Source: Phymatolithon calcareum
Taxonomy: Eukaryota > Rhodophyta > Florideophyceae > Hapalidiales
Reading direction: 5' to 3'
DNA: 64,000 bases
NCBI GenBank assembly: GCA_977006965.1
Contig: OZ345368.1
Span: 1,426,001-1,490,000 of the forward strand
The position numbers and the translations under genes were made by a program. Of this stretch, positions 54,271 to 64,000 are shown piece after piece. Numbering within the stretch: position 1 is the stretch's first letter; every line of letters starts with the position of its first letter. The notes below the pieces were generated by a model that did not search any database, was not told the origin of the DNA, and saw only the letters and a program-made list of their open reading frames with translations.

Positions 54271-54837
54271 TCAGCGCTTGATCACCACCGCGCTTCATCA
54301 TCATCGTCGTCTCCGGGGCTCATCCTTCGCCCCCGATCTTCTCCTGGTTGCGCATCCTTGCTTGATTACCTCTGGTTTTCTCGCAAGGTCCGCTCCAGAG
54401 GACTTGTCTGTTATTGTTCACGAGCTTCCTGTTCGGTTCCTTTCTCAATTACCTCTGGTCTTTGAGTGAGGCCCGTTCAGAAAGTGTTTTAGCGTCTTGC
54501 AGTGCGCGTTGCTGGCTGCAGGTTCAGGTGTACCAAAACACCACAAGGGTTTCTGTTGTGTCTCCTTGCTTGATTACCTTCGGTTTTCTTGTCGGGCCCA
54601 CCCCAGGATACCACAAAGCGTCTTGCAGTGCGTGTTGCCGACTGCAGGTTCAGGTGGACCAAAACGCCACAAGAGGTATCGGCCATTGAGCCATCCCCCG
54701 ATCAAGGTCCGGGTCACATTGACTGGAAGGAATTTCTTATACGGGATAGATTGCCTTGATAGTTGACCTTGTGTCGACTCGCAGTGGACTCCCCAAACGG
54801 ATTTTCGACAAGAATAGAAGACCCGCACTCCACAAAA

Positions 54838-55721
54838 TGGACAACTCGCAAGGAACGCTGGAGGTCGAAAAGTTAAATGAGACCAATTTCCACGCTTGGA
54901 AACTGAAAATTCAGCTAATACTATCATTCCGCGAACTCGACGAGTTCATAGAGGACGATCCACCGGCACGAGATTCCGAAGATTTCAAGCTCTGGCGTCG
55001 TAATGACAATAAAGCAAATGCTATTATCGGTCTCTCGCTTTCAGACGAACATCTCGAGCATGTGCAGGATGTCGAAACGGGCAAAGAAATGTGGACGTCG
55101 ATTCTCAATATCTTCGAACGACACACTCTTTTGAACAAACTGGCCGCTAGACGCAAGTTCTACACTGCCACTATGCTCGAGGACGAGAAAATACTGCCCT
55201 GTACGAACCGCATTCCCCAACTCGCATCCACCCTCAAGTCAATGGGTGTCGATATTGACGATAAAGAAATGGCCATGGCTGTATTGAACGGACTTCCCGA
55301 ACGCTACGACAGCTTGATAAGTGCACTTGATGCTCTCGGGAATGAAGACGAATCATTCTCGCTTAAATTTGTGAAGAGTCGACTACTCCAGGAAGAGCAA
55401 CGCATGTCAATGCGTGTCGAAGCATCAACCGTCAAAGCTGAGACTGCTGCACTTTTCACTGCCAGACGGGATGGAGAACGAATTCGTGACTACTGTGAAC
55501 ATTGTCATCGATCTGGACATAGAAGTGTGAAATGTTGGACCAAGTTTCCACACCTTGCTCCTGAAGGATACAAAAATCGGAATGGAAAGCAAAAGAAACC
55601 AGCTGCATTCCTGACCGATGAATCGGAACATGTTCGAGTTATGTCCGATTCCGACTTTGTATGCCTGATAGTCAAGGTGCGCGATTCTGATATTTCCGAG
55701 AAGTCAAAGTCATATCATTGA
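54838..55721 (+). pseudogene. Cop4 gag and start of protease region
   Basis: ATG in AAAATGGACAAC at about 54838. Gag is like Cop2 (LNETNFHAWKLKIQLILSFRELDEF) with zinc knuckle CEHCHRSGHRSVKC. The frame passes Pro-Glu-Gly where Cop2 has a stop, so gag and pol are one ORF in this family. It ends early at KSKSYH-stop because two bases are missing just before the protease IDSGSTSHMTFD. Confidence 0.85.
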
Positions 55722-58700
55722 CTCTGGTAGTACATCGCATATGACGTTCGATCGTTCAATCTTCTGCTCACACACCAAAATGTCTTCAACCGTCGAAATG
55801 GGAACCAAAGCACAGGCCACAATTGCTGGAAAAGGTGATGTCATCATTACGCTTAACGTGAACGGCAAATCGTTAAAACGAAAGCTCAAGGACGTTATGC
55901 ACATACCCGACTTTGGATACTCTCTATTGTCTGTCTCAAAAATGGATGAGTACGCATATGGTATAACGTTCAAGAACAGCCGTTGCTATGTTAAAGCTCA
56001 TAATGACACGATCGCAACAGGTACTCTACGCAAAAGTCTCTACTCTCTAGACCTTGCAGATGGAAATAAACTTAACGAAGTTTCCTGTTTCGCGAGCCTA
56101 CAGCTCTGGCATGAACGACTTGCGCATGTTGACCACACTGGAATTACCGGAATGGTAAACCATGGGGTGGTCTAAGGTGTAAAGATTGCTCCCAACTCAC
56201 AGTCCACACATCCATGTAATGGTTGTCTTGCCGGCAAAGGTCATCGTGCTCCGATTCCAAAGTCCAGTAGTTCTCGCTCCACCGCTGTTCTCGATCTCGT
56301 ACATTCAGACGTTCTTGGTCCTATCGACATTCCGTCCCTTGGAGGATCACAGTACTTCATCACATTCATCGATGATCACTCCAAGTGGACTACGGTATTC
56401 ACCATGCGAAAGAAATCGGAGAGCTTTGAGTGTTTTCGGAAGTTTCACAAGTACGCTGAAACCCATACAGGTAGAGAGCTTAAGCACTTTAACATACAGG
56501 ACTTCTCGAATGCACCAAAGCTCAAAGCAATTAGGACAGACAATGGAGGCGAGTACCTTTCAAACGAGTTCAAGGCATATCTTGCGGAACACGGCATCCA
56601 TCAACAGCTCACAGTCGCTTACACCCCGCAGCAAAATGGGGTGGCTGAACGCATGAACCGCACACTTCTCAACTTAGTGCGCTCGATGCTCCATCACAGA
56701 GGCATCGAGAAGAAGTTCTGGGCTGAAGCGTTGGCAACTGCTGTGTATGTGCGCAACCGAGTTACGTCACGAGGACTTCCTTCGAACACGACCCCCCATC
56801 ACATATGGATGGGTGCCCCTCCAGATTTGGGACACTTGCGCGTATTTGGCGCCAAGTGTTGGTACGTGATTCCGAAGAAGAAAGTGAAGAAACTCGACAG
56901 TCGTACTCGTGAGGCGGTTATGCTGGGATACTCGTTGGCATCAAAAGGGTATAAGCTGTGGCATGCGGATTTGCGGAAAGTGATTGTGTCAAGGGACGTG
57001 ACGTTCAATGAATCGGAACTCGGATTCGATGAGACCGAAACCAATGTATCACTTGAAACTCCTCAAATCAAAATGAGCGATGGTACGGTTGAAGGTAAGG
57101 TCATTTCGGATGTAGATGATAAGAGCATCGAGAAGGACATCGACGAAGGTGAGCAAGCAGATGGTGGAGAACAACCTATATCTCCATCTGGTTCTGACGA
57201 AACATCTCCGATGATCGCCAAACCCATTCTGCGTAGGTCAGCTCGGGTCCCAAAACCACCCACTGACTTCTGGAACGCTCCCTCGCATACTGCTATGCTG
57301 GCCTTCGAGTCCGTCAACCTTGCATCTGAAACCGGTTTGTCTTCTCATCAAGTGCCTCAGACCTTAAAGGAAGCGACGTCAATTAAAAATGTCGGCTTCT
57401 GGTCTCCGGGCATTGAGAATGAACACTCGTCACTAACCCGCAACAACACTTGGAAGTTGGTCACTCGCAAGCCTGGCATGAACGTTCTACCGTGCAAGTA
57501 TGTCTTCAAGGTCAAGGATACAGGCCCTAAAGTCCGCATTGTTGCGAAAGGGTTCCGACAGGTGCATGGGGTGGACTACGGTGAAACGTATGCCCCAGTC
57601 GTAAAGTTCACCTCGATTCGTATCCTACTTGCAACTGTTGCTGTCCATGATTTGGAACTCTACCAAATGGATGTTGTTACGGCTTTCTTGCATGGTGACC
57701 TTGACGAAGACATCTACATGGAGGTTCCGTCTGGATTTCGTGATCCCAAGCGTCCTGGCCTTGTTTGCAAGCTCTTGAAGGCACTATACGGCCTGAAGCA
57801 AGCACCGCGACAGTGGCATGCCAAAATCGACAAGTTCCTCATCGACGAGCTCGGCTTCTCAAGTAGTCCCAATGATCCTTGTCTTTATGTCCGGCATAAG
57901 TCAAGCAGCATCATGATCATCGCGCTATATGTGGATGACTTGCTGATTGCCGGAAACGATACTTCTGCTATTTCGTGGATCAAGGGGGAGCTGAACAAGC
58001 GATTCGAGATGAAGGACCTTGGAGAAGCTAGTGTTTGTCTTGGACTTGAAATTCGCCGAGATCGCACACTTCGAACTCTTCACCTCTCGCAGTCGGTCTA
58101 CGCTCAGTCAGTCTTGGAACGTTTCGGCATGGAGAACTCGAAACCAGCACCAACCCCTATGGAGTCAAGCAACAAGAACACCGGAACCGAAGAAGTCGAC
58201 ATCACCCAGCTCGTCGATGAACAAGTTCCATACCGTCCAGCCATCGGAAGTCTCATGTACTTGATGGTTGGTACACGCCCAGACATCTCGGACTCGGTCG
58301 GAAAGCTGTCTTCGTTCTGCAAAAAGCCTCTGAAACGTCACTGGATGGGCGTGAAGCGTGTTCTGCGATACATTGCAGGTACTCGAGATCACGGAATTTT
58401 GTTCGGTGGAAGTAGGAGTTTGGTTCCAATCGGTTACACGGATGCGGATTGGGCGGGATGTGTTGAGACAAGACGGTCCACGAGTGGCTATGTGTTCCTT
58501 CTTGCAGGGGGAGCCATAAGCTGGCGTTCAAAGAAGCAAACCACCGTCGCCACTTCAACATGCGAAGCGGAATACATCGCTTCGTGTGCCGCCGCCAAGG
58601 AATCTGTCCGGTTGTCAAGACTCATTGCCGATGTTCAAGGTCTCGAGAAGCCATCCGCCATGACTCTGTACACTGACAGTCAAAGTGCGATCGCGACCGG

Positions 58701-58902
58701 GCGAAACGCGGCCATCACTCAGAGGAACAAGCACATAGACATCCAATATCACTATGTTCGTGATGTGGTTGCCACGGGCAAGATATCTATCAAGTATTGT
58801 AGTACTGAGTTGATGATTGCGGATGCACTCACCAAGCCACTCGATCGTGTCAAGACGGCCAAGTTCGCACATGCCATGGGTATATGCGCGAGGAAGTCGT
58901 AG
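55722..58902 (+). pseudogene. Cop4 pol (protease, integrase, RT, RNase H)
   Basis: After the 2-bp deletion near 55710, the frame is open to 58902 except for one TAA at 56173-56175 (AAA in Cop2). The segment from 56404 alone is 832 codons. Integrase: DVLGPIDI, IRTDNGGEYLSNEF, then NGVAERMNRT with 35 residues between the second Asp and the Glu (DD35E). RT: KGFRQVHGVDYGETYAPVVKF, LYGLKQAPRQW and LYVDDLLIAGND. RNase H: YTDADWAGC to KHIDIQYHYVRD. It ends MGICARKS, 10 bp before the polypurine tract. This is the youngest-looking element in the window. Confidence 0.9.
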
Positions 58903-58910
58903 TGTCCCTC

Positions 58911-58923
58911 GATCAAGGGGGAG
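58911..58923 (+). promoter_or_regulatory. Cop4 polypurine tract
   Basis: GATCAAGGGGGAG directly abuts the 3' LTR. The complement of the same tract is found beside the LTRs at 41210 and 52910. Confidence 0.85.
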
Positions 58924-59367
58924 TGTTGGAAGTGTGATTGCTTGGACCTCGAATCGCAAACACACTTCAATATCAAGGTATGATCTCGGTACACGTGTAC
59001 ACGTGTCAAGTCGAATGTCAAAGTGTCTCAGAACTTTGAATCAAGAAGATTGGCAGTGACACGTGTCAAAGTATGATAAGAGTATGATAATCATACTCCC
59101 CTCACTCAGTAGATGATTATTCATTTTTTCATGTTACACGTGTCATATGGTAGTATGACAAATTTGTTTACGGTTAGTGTGTCTCCGTCGTCAATTAGGG
59201 TTTTGATCAAGTCTGGTTGTGTTCTCAGGTCTATATATGCTCGACCCGGGATCCGCCAAGTGAATAAACCAAGGAACTCATTCTCACCTATCTCAGCTTC
59301 TACTCAACCATTTCACATGAACCAAACTTTTTCTTTCTTCTCATCACTTGCCTAACCTTCTCCAACA
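58924..59367 (+). repeat. Cop4 3' LTR (444 bp, end variant beta)
   Basis: Ends TATCTCAGCTTCTACTCAACC ... CTAACCTTCTCCAACA, matching the Cop2 5' LTR and the solo LTR at 63.2 kb rather than the Cop4 5' LTR. Confidence 0.9.
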
Positions 59368-60010
59368 GATGCAAGTTTGCGAATGCGGTTCGTATAGGGC
59401 AGTATTTTTTCGTCCTAGAGCATAGTGACAGTTTAGAACTTGCGTCTAGCGGCCAGTTTGTTCAAAAGAGTGTGTCGTTCGAAGAAATTGAGAATCGACG
59501 TCCACATTTCTTTGGACGTTTCGACATCCTGCATGCTTGAGATCTTCGTCTGAAAGCGAGAGACCGATAATTGCCTTTGCTTTATTGTCATTACGACGCC
59601 AGAGCTTGAAATCGTCGGAATCTCGTGCCGGTGGATCGTCCTCTATGAACTCGTCGAGTTCGCGGAATGATAGTACTAGATGATTTTTCTGTTTCCAAGC
59701 ATGGAAATTGGTCTCATTTAACTTTTCGACCTTCAGCGTTCCTTGCGAGTTGTCCATATTTTGGACTGGGGGTTCTTGAAATCTTGTCGAAGATCCCTTC
59801 GGGGAGTCCACTGCGAGCTAACAAAAGTTAACTATCAAGGCAATCTTTCCCTTATAGGAAATTCGCGTCGAGTCAGTGTGACCCGGAGCTTGATCTGGGG
59901 ATGGCTCTTGGCCTTATACCTCTTGAAGATAGGCCTGGCTCTAGGCCGTTTTCCTCTTGTGGCGTTTTGGTACACCTGAACCTGCAGCCGGCAACACGCA
60001 CTGCAAGACG
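59368..60010 (-). pseudogene. Antisense copia gag and leader fragment
   Basis: On the minus strand, a leader piece with TGCAGGTTCAGGTGTACC (near 59985) is followed by gag from about 59760 (MDNSQGTLKVEKLNETNFHAWKQ). It ends at 59368 inside the gag sequence CTGCCCTATACGAACCGC...TTGCATC, where the 3' LTR of Cop4 abuts. A frameshift follows IIGLSLSDEDLKH. It may be the 5' part of the minus element whose 3' end is at 52467, with the middle lost. Confidence 0.75.
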
Positions 60011-60491
60011 TATCAGTCAATTCCAATGTCCTAAATTCCAATGTTGATGTTTGCACACCCCACCGAGCAAGTACTTCGTGAGGCTATAATTGCGACCTTT
60101 TCCTTGAAGATGAGTATACGGGGCCTACTGACCACGCGCTGTGCGTGGCAGACTGTCTTTCAAATCGGTAAACCGTACTCCAACAAGTCTTTCAGATTCC
60201 CTTCCAATCACACAACAGAATTCTGCAGAGCCGAGATGCGTCCAGGTGGATACTCGGAAGACTACTCGATTTCTCAAGCGTATATCCCTTTCACCACGTA
60301 GCAGAGCACGGATGATTTCAGACTGTTTCGTAGATTATACTCTGTGCAGAGTCGCTTCAGGGTGGCCGATAGATGGCGCAGATAGCACAGGGTTTTAAAC
60401 CTTTTGATGATGAAAATTGGTTGAGAATGAATTACCGAGAGGGAAGGAGGACCCCTCGGTAAGGTGATAGCGCAGGTTGATTACGCGTTAT
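60011..60491. other. Unassigned spacer within the nest
   Basis: No known coding motif. The 60 or so bases below 60491 should be the leader of the minus-strand LTR element that starts at 60506. Confidence 0.4.
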
Positions 60492-60505
60492 CTGGGCCCA
60501 TAACC
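60492..60505 (-). promoter_or_regulatory. Primer-binding site of the minus LTR element
   Basis: The complement reads GGTTATGGGCCCAG, directly after the minus-strand LTR end (CCAACA). It marks the LTR at 60506-60929 as a 5' LTR with a remnant of interior. Confidence 0.8.
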
Positions 60506-60929
60506 TGTTGGATGGAGGTTTTGAGGTTGATAGTTGAGTTGGTTGAGATGGTTGAGATGGTTGAGATGGTTGAGATGGTTGAGATGGTTGGGTTGGTTGT
60601 GAGATGTTCCTTGGTTTATTGAGTCGGGGCATCAGATCCGGGTCTTATATAGGCCTCAGATTGAGGTATGATAAGACTTCTGATGCTCATTGCACTACTA
60701 ACTGTGATTGAATCAATCAACTAAAAGATTGAAATGTCTACTAAACAACAAAATGATTGAATTACTGACAATAACAAGATCAATCAAGAAAATGATTGAA
60801 CTGCTACATTGTCAGTAAAGATGAAAAAAATCGATTGATTCTATCATAATATATGAGAAATGGTTAGAGACTTATGACAAAGGATAATGTGTACTGCGAT
60901 AAGAGCTCCAAGCAGTCACATTTCGAACA
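60506..60929 (-). repeat. Diverged copia 5' LTR (424 bp) with 10-bp minisatellite
   Basis: On the minus strand it starts TGTTCGAAATGTGACTGCTTGG (compare TGTTGGAAGTGTGATTGCTTGG) and ends CCTCCATCCAACA. Near its end a TGGTTGAGAT unit (plus-strand reading) is repeated about seven times (60529-60600). It interrupts the CopL 3' LTR. Confidence 0.8.
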
Positions 60930-61010
60930 TGCGCGCGCTCTCCCCAGTCCAACACAGCCTTCCGATACAGGCGCTCGCTACCGCACGTACACGTCGTACT
61001 ACCTACTACA
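60930..61010 (+). repeat. CopL 3' LTR, terminal 81 bp
   Basis: GCGCGCTCTCCCCAGTCCAA through CGTACTACCTACTACA matches 36404-36483 with two or three differences. It is followed by AGTTA. Confidence 0.85.
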
Positions 61011-61015
61011 AGTTA

Positions 61016-62606
61016 GTGTCCGCATATTTGCACACGAGGGACTATTAGCGCACAGCCCCGCCTGAGTATGAATCAAAGGTTCGGCTCATAGTGGTAAATG
61101 TATCGTCGTCTGGACTTGATCGTCATCAGCCGATGGACTGTAACACACTAAGTGCAGGACAGGGCAGGGCCCTCACGCGATGATGAAAACTAATCTCAAT
61201 CCGTGGGACTTCAATGCCCTTTTCTACTACCAGAGAAGCAGTTGGGTGAGGGAATCATTAGCATCAAAAGACGTGAACAAGTCAATTTCGCAAGGATAGA
61301 TTTATCATGCCATCAATGTAATCAAATCGAAAGAAGCTAACCTGGCATGTACATGTGAAAGAACATCACAACCGTAAACCTCCACAGAGGATTTGATAGT
61401 GCAGAAGGAGGAGAAATGAATAGAATGGAATACGTTTGCTTCTAGCTTGAATATATTGACTTCTAGAATAATCAGCAGCAGCTGGTGCACGGTCCGACCG
61501 AGGCGGAGCAGCATATGAAATGCGGGACGCACAGAAGGCAGGAAAGACGCTCGAAAGTTTGGTTTCTCCACTCCAGTCCGTACTGCAGCATGAAAGTGTG
61601 GTGAAATTTCAGTGCACTGCTAAACTCGCGTCGCGGAAAAGCAGAATGCCATACAGTTGAACCATGAATTAAGACGCAGTATGGATCGGAGATAAATGTT
61701 AGGAAACAGCATTGCAAACGTTTTTGAAGACCGAGAGTGTGGCATCCTTACCGTACAGGACGAACAATTGCCTGGTCGTACTATGGCCGGAGAAAAACAT
61801 ATAGTTTTCGAAGTCATAAACTGCCTGGATCTTGTGTCCCGAATAAGAAAAGAAAATAAACGTGTCTGTTAAAACTGTGAAGATCTCTAGTGCACAATTA
61901 AAATTGAAGATCGGAGGGCAACCCATAGCATTAGCGGGAAACCATGCTGAGGTTCTGTATCACGGAGAAAACCGCGAGAATGTTTGTGGAATCAATCAAT
62001 CATGATTGAGCAAATGGTGATACGTTCCACCATGTCGCTAATGTGAGGAAGCGGATATTCAGTAAGGACGATCCACTTGTACATTCAAACAGAAACTTGC
62101 CGATAACAACGCGCGCTCTTTAGCACGGGCGAGAGCGAATTATCACACTGCTTGTAACACCAAAGCATGTGTTCTGTTGCATGCAGCTCACAAGCATGTG
62201 CAGGCAGAGCGCTCGTACGATCGGCGGCGACCCTTACATAGGACAGCTGTTGGCACGTGTCAGCCCAAGGGCGCCCCTCTCGGACACCGGAATTTCAAGA
62301 CAGCTGTCATACAGTAAGTAATGTGGGACAGGTTTTCTCATCAGCAGCTGTCCGTCCCATGGGCCCTTGAGGACTATGCTTCAAAGCACGGCCGAAACTG
62401 TTCACCGTGCTCTCCAAGCCACCCGAGAGACGCTAAACATTTTAAGTCCTTAACGCACATCTCCAGAACGCATCTGGCTCGAATCCATGCACGCACGCAG
62501 CTCGGCACGTATTTAGGCCATTTTGTCTCGCTATCCGCATGACCAGCTGCTGATCACACCGGAATAGCGCGAGATTTCAGATTCACAGGCCTCTCAATCA
62601 AAGTTT
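61016..62606. other. Gene-poor stretch right of the nest
   Basis: No gene can be supported. On the minus strand between 61305 and 61926 there are overlapping short ORFs with protein-like composition (for example FSGHSTTRQLFVLYGKDATLSVF), which might be exons of an unrecognised gene. Confidence 0.35.
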
Positions 62607-63895
62607 TTGTGTTCTGAGGACTATTCCACGGACCTCCAGCTCAGAATTTCGCTTCTGGAAAGGCCCCAGCTCATTTTCAGCACACGATTGGGCGGGATAT
62701 ACAGCGATGACAGACCTCTCGGCTCCATTCCCGCGGCAGTCAGTACAGCCACAGAAGGCGGCAGTGAAGGTATTCCAGAAAGAACCGATGCAATCGTTGC
62801 CCGTGATGCTGGAAATAGCAGACTTCCAGGAAACTCTACCATCACCGGAGAGAATGATGGAACAATGGATGTTTCTCGAAACGATTACAAATCGACATGG
62901 ACTCGTGACGCCGTCCAAAATTTCACTGGGCAGATGAAAGATCGTGAAAAGCCGGTTACTGTTGGACAATTTGTTCAACTAATGAGCCTTACGAGAAAAG
63001 CGATCGTGTCAGAAGTCAATTCTCACCAGGACAGCAAGCTCAAAGATGTGATGAAGATCATCAGCTCGTTGAAGAAAGCAACCGAGGAGCTCAGATCGGC
63101 GCTAAAGAATCAGGCTGTGTCCACTGTAGCCTGTACGGCTGCGTCTAGCCGCAAGTACAGTGGTCGAAAGGGAAAGGCGCCGGAAGTTATTGAAAACCTG
63201 GAACACCAGAACCAAATTACTGTTGGAAGTGTGATTGCTTGGAGCTCTAGTCGCAAACACACTTCAATATCAAAGCATGATCTCGGTACACATGTACACG
63301 TGTCAAGTCGAAAGTCAAAGTGTCTCAAAACTTTCAATCAAGAAGATTGGCAGTGATACGTGTCAAAGTATGATAAGAGTATGATAATCATACTCCCCCC
63401 ACTCAGTAGATGATTCTTCATTTTTTCATGTTACACGTGTCATATGATATTATGACGAATTTGTGTAGGGTTAGAGTGTCTCCGTCGTTAATTAGGGTTT
63501 TTTGATCAAGTTGATTGAGTTCTCAGGTCTATATTGTCTTGACCTGAGGTCCGCCAAGTCAACAAACCAAGGAACTCATTCCCACCTATGTCAGCTTCTA
63601 CTCAACCATTTCACATGAACCAAACTTTTTCTTTCTCCTCATCACTTGCGAACCTTTTTCAACAATTACAAGTGTTGACAAGACGCAGTTCTGCATGCAG
63701 TGGGTATCTATTTTCACGCTGTATTCATTAGCGCGTACTTATCGCGGGACCGACGTCTGGCTTCCTGATGAGACGAAGGCCGGAATTGCTCATCGCAGTG
63801 CTCTGATTCTCTGGAAGAAGACGATGATGTTGAAGTTTTTACAACGAGAATGGCTGGGCGTTCAAACAAGGAAAAGAGCGCAACAAATGCTGTAA
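62607..63895 (+). pseudogene. Unknown ORF split by a solo LTR
   Basis: From 62607 an ORF runs to the LTR at 63221. Leaving out the LTR plus one copy of its 5-bp duplication, the frame continues without a stop from 63670 to TAA at 63893-63895 (449 inserted bases, a shift that the downstream frame matches). The upstream part has a probable coiled coil (KLKDVMKIISSLKKATEELRSAL) and the downstream part a hydrophobic-aromatic segment (QWVSIFTLYSLARTYRG). I recognise no family; a gag-like or transposon protein is possible. As it stands the product would be cut short within LTR sequence. Confidence 0.55.
63216..63669 (+). mobile_element. Solo LTR of the Cop2/Cop4 family with ATTAC duplication
   Basis: LTR 63221-63664 (444 bp) starts TGTTGGAAGTGTG and ends TTTTTCAACA. 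ATTAC is present at 63216-63220 and 63665-63669. There is no interior sequence on either side, so it arose by LTR-LTR recombination. It has end variant beta. Confidence 0.92.
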
Positions 63896-64000
63896 ACGCA
63901 ATCCGAAGCGTTAAGTTCACTATAACATACAAGAACTATGTGGAGAAAGTCAACGATGAGGAAGAGAAGAGACGAAAGGAAGCGGAAAGTGTAAGATCTG
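63850..64000 (+). CDS. Start of an unknown Lys/Glu-rich ORF (runs off the window)
   Basis: An ATG at 63850 opens a frame still open at the window end (50 codons): MAGRSNKEKSATNAVNAIRS, then KFTITYKNYVEKVNDEEEKR and further charged residues. It overlaps the end of the preceding ORF in another frame. The composition is protein-like and helical, but length is too short to judge. Confidence 0.3.
   Translation, partial: MAGRSNKEKSATNAVNAIRSVKFTITYKNYVEKVNDEEEKRRKEAESVRS

Larger units (their letters stand above)
53814..59367 (+). mobile_element. Cop4: nearly complete copia with mismatched LTR ends
   Basis: 5' LTR 53814-54256, primer site, leader doublet, gag, pol, polypurine tract and 3' LTR 58924-59367. 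Only one frameshift and one nonsense codon break gag-pol. The LTRs match over their first ~350 bp with scattered changes but belong to different variants over the last ~90 bp. Flanks TTCTC (left) and GATGC (right) do not match, so the element is probably a recombinant. Confidence 0.9.
36204..61015 (+). mobile_element. CopL: outermost copia element of a 24.8-kb nested stack
   Basis: Both outer boundaries can be read. The left LTR starts TGTGGCATC at 36209 after AGTTA, and the right LTR ends CTACTACA at 61010 before AGTTA. The 5' LTR (36209-36483) and the last 81 bp of the 3' LTR (60930-61010) are nearly identical where they overlap. Native interior is seen from 36484 to 40766, after which other copia elements fill the space. 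The first part of the 3' LTR and the RNase H region are missing, so deletions accompanied the nesting. Confidence 0.8.

Noticed and set aside
53814-59367. Cop4 as a simple insertion into the minus-strand copia
   Set aside because: Flanking 5-mers differ and the host sequence does not resume: left of it is the end of RT, right of it is gag, with integrase missing.
40767-60929. LTRs at 40767-41210 and 60506-60929 as the two ends of one minus element
   Set aside because: They share only the first ~40 bases and general layout. The rest is too diverged for a pair, and the flanks (CTATC and TGCGC) do not match.
62607-63356. C-terminal TVGSVIAWSSSRKHTS... segment of the unknown ORF
   Set aside because: It is the 5' end of the solo LTR read in frame; the same peptide appears at each LTR of this family.

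Overview
The window looks like nuclear DNA of a eukaryote with small, mostly intronless genes set in islands between retrotransposon-rich stretches. Copia-type LTR elements, non-LTR (LINE) elements, a hAT relic, a pogo-like MITE and a 94-nt spliceosomal intron directly after an ATG all support this. The layout fits a red alga such as a florideophyte, but that is an inference from gene style and repeat content; nothing in the window proves the lineage.

Region by region. 1-0.86 kb: 3' part of a LINE with an FADD reverse transcriptase motif. 0.87-20.3 kb: mostly gene-poor. It holds three copies of an undescribed repeat, here called R (5.1-6.1 kb minus, 8.25-10.7 kb plus, 16.65-19.0 kb plus), which carries two adjacent perfect or near-perfect hairpins and an internal ~166-bp tandem duplication. 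It also holds a ~79-bp degenerate tandem array, a long-TIR fold-back element (10.68-11.66 kb), an internally deleted hAT element and a broken paralogue of the 20.4-kb gene. 20.3-23.5 kb: a convergent pair of intact genes, an orphan acidic protein and a leucine-rich-repeat protein. 23.9-30.9 kb: LINE territory, with three insertions that have clear 11-13-bp target-site duplications, one of them a LINE nested inside a LINE of the same family. 31.2-35.4 kb: a housekeeping island with DPH3 (one intron), an epsin-like ENTH protein and two glutathione S-transferases. 35.7-36.15 kb: a pogo-like MITE.

36.2-61.0 kb: a nest of copia elements. The outermost element (CopL) has the same 5-bp duplication (AGTTA) at both outer edges, 24.8 kb apart. 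Inside it lie, in order, a minus-strand copia, a solo LTR, a plus-strand copia, an unrelated plus-strand copia (Cop3), a second minus-strand copia, a nearly complete plus-strand copia (Cop4), an antisense gag fragment and a diverged minus-strand LTR. All the lineages carry a primer-binding site that matches the anticodon arm of initiator tRNA-Met, the half-tRNA priming known from Drosophila copia. 61.0-64.0 kb: low-feature DNA, then an unknown ORF split by a solo LTR with an ATTAC duplication, and the start of another ORF at the edge.

No two genes form an obvious pathway. DPH3 (translation factor modification), the ENTH protein (clathrin-coated vesicle formation) and the GSTs (detoxification) look like ordinary neighbours in a compact island. 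The notable biology is in the mobile DNA: self-insertion of LINEs, LTR recombination, and CACGTG palindromes in three unrelated LTR families.
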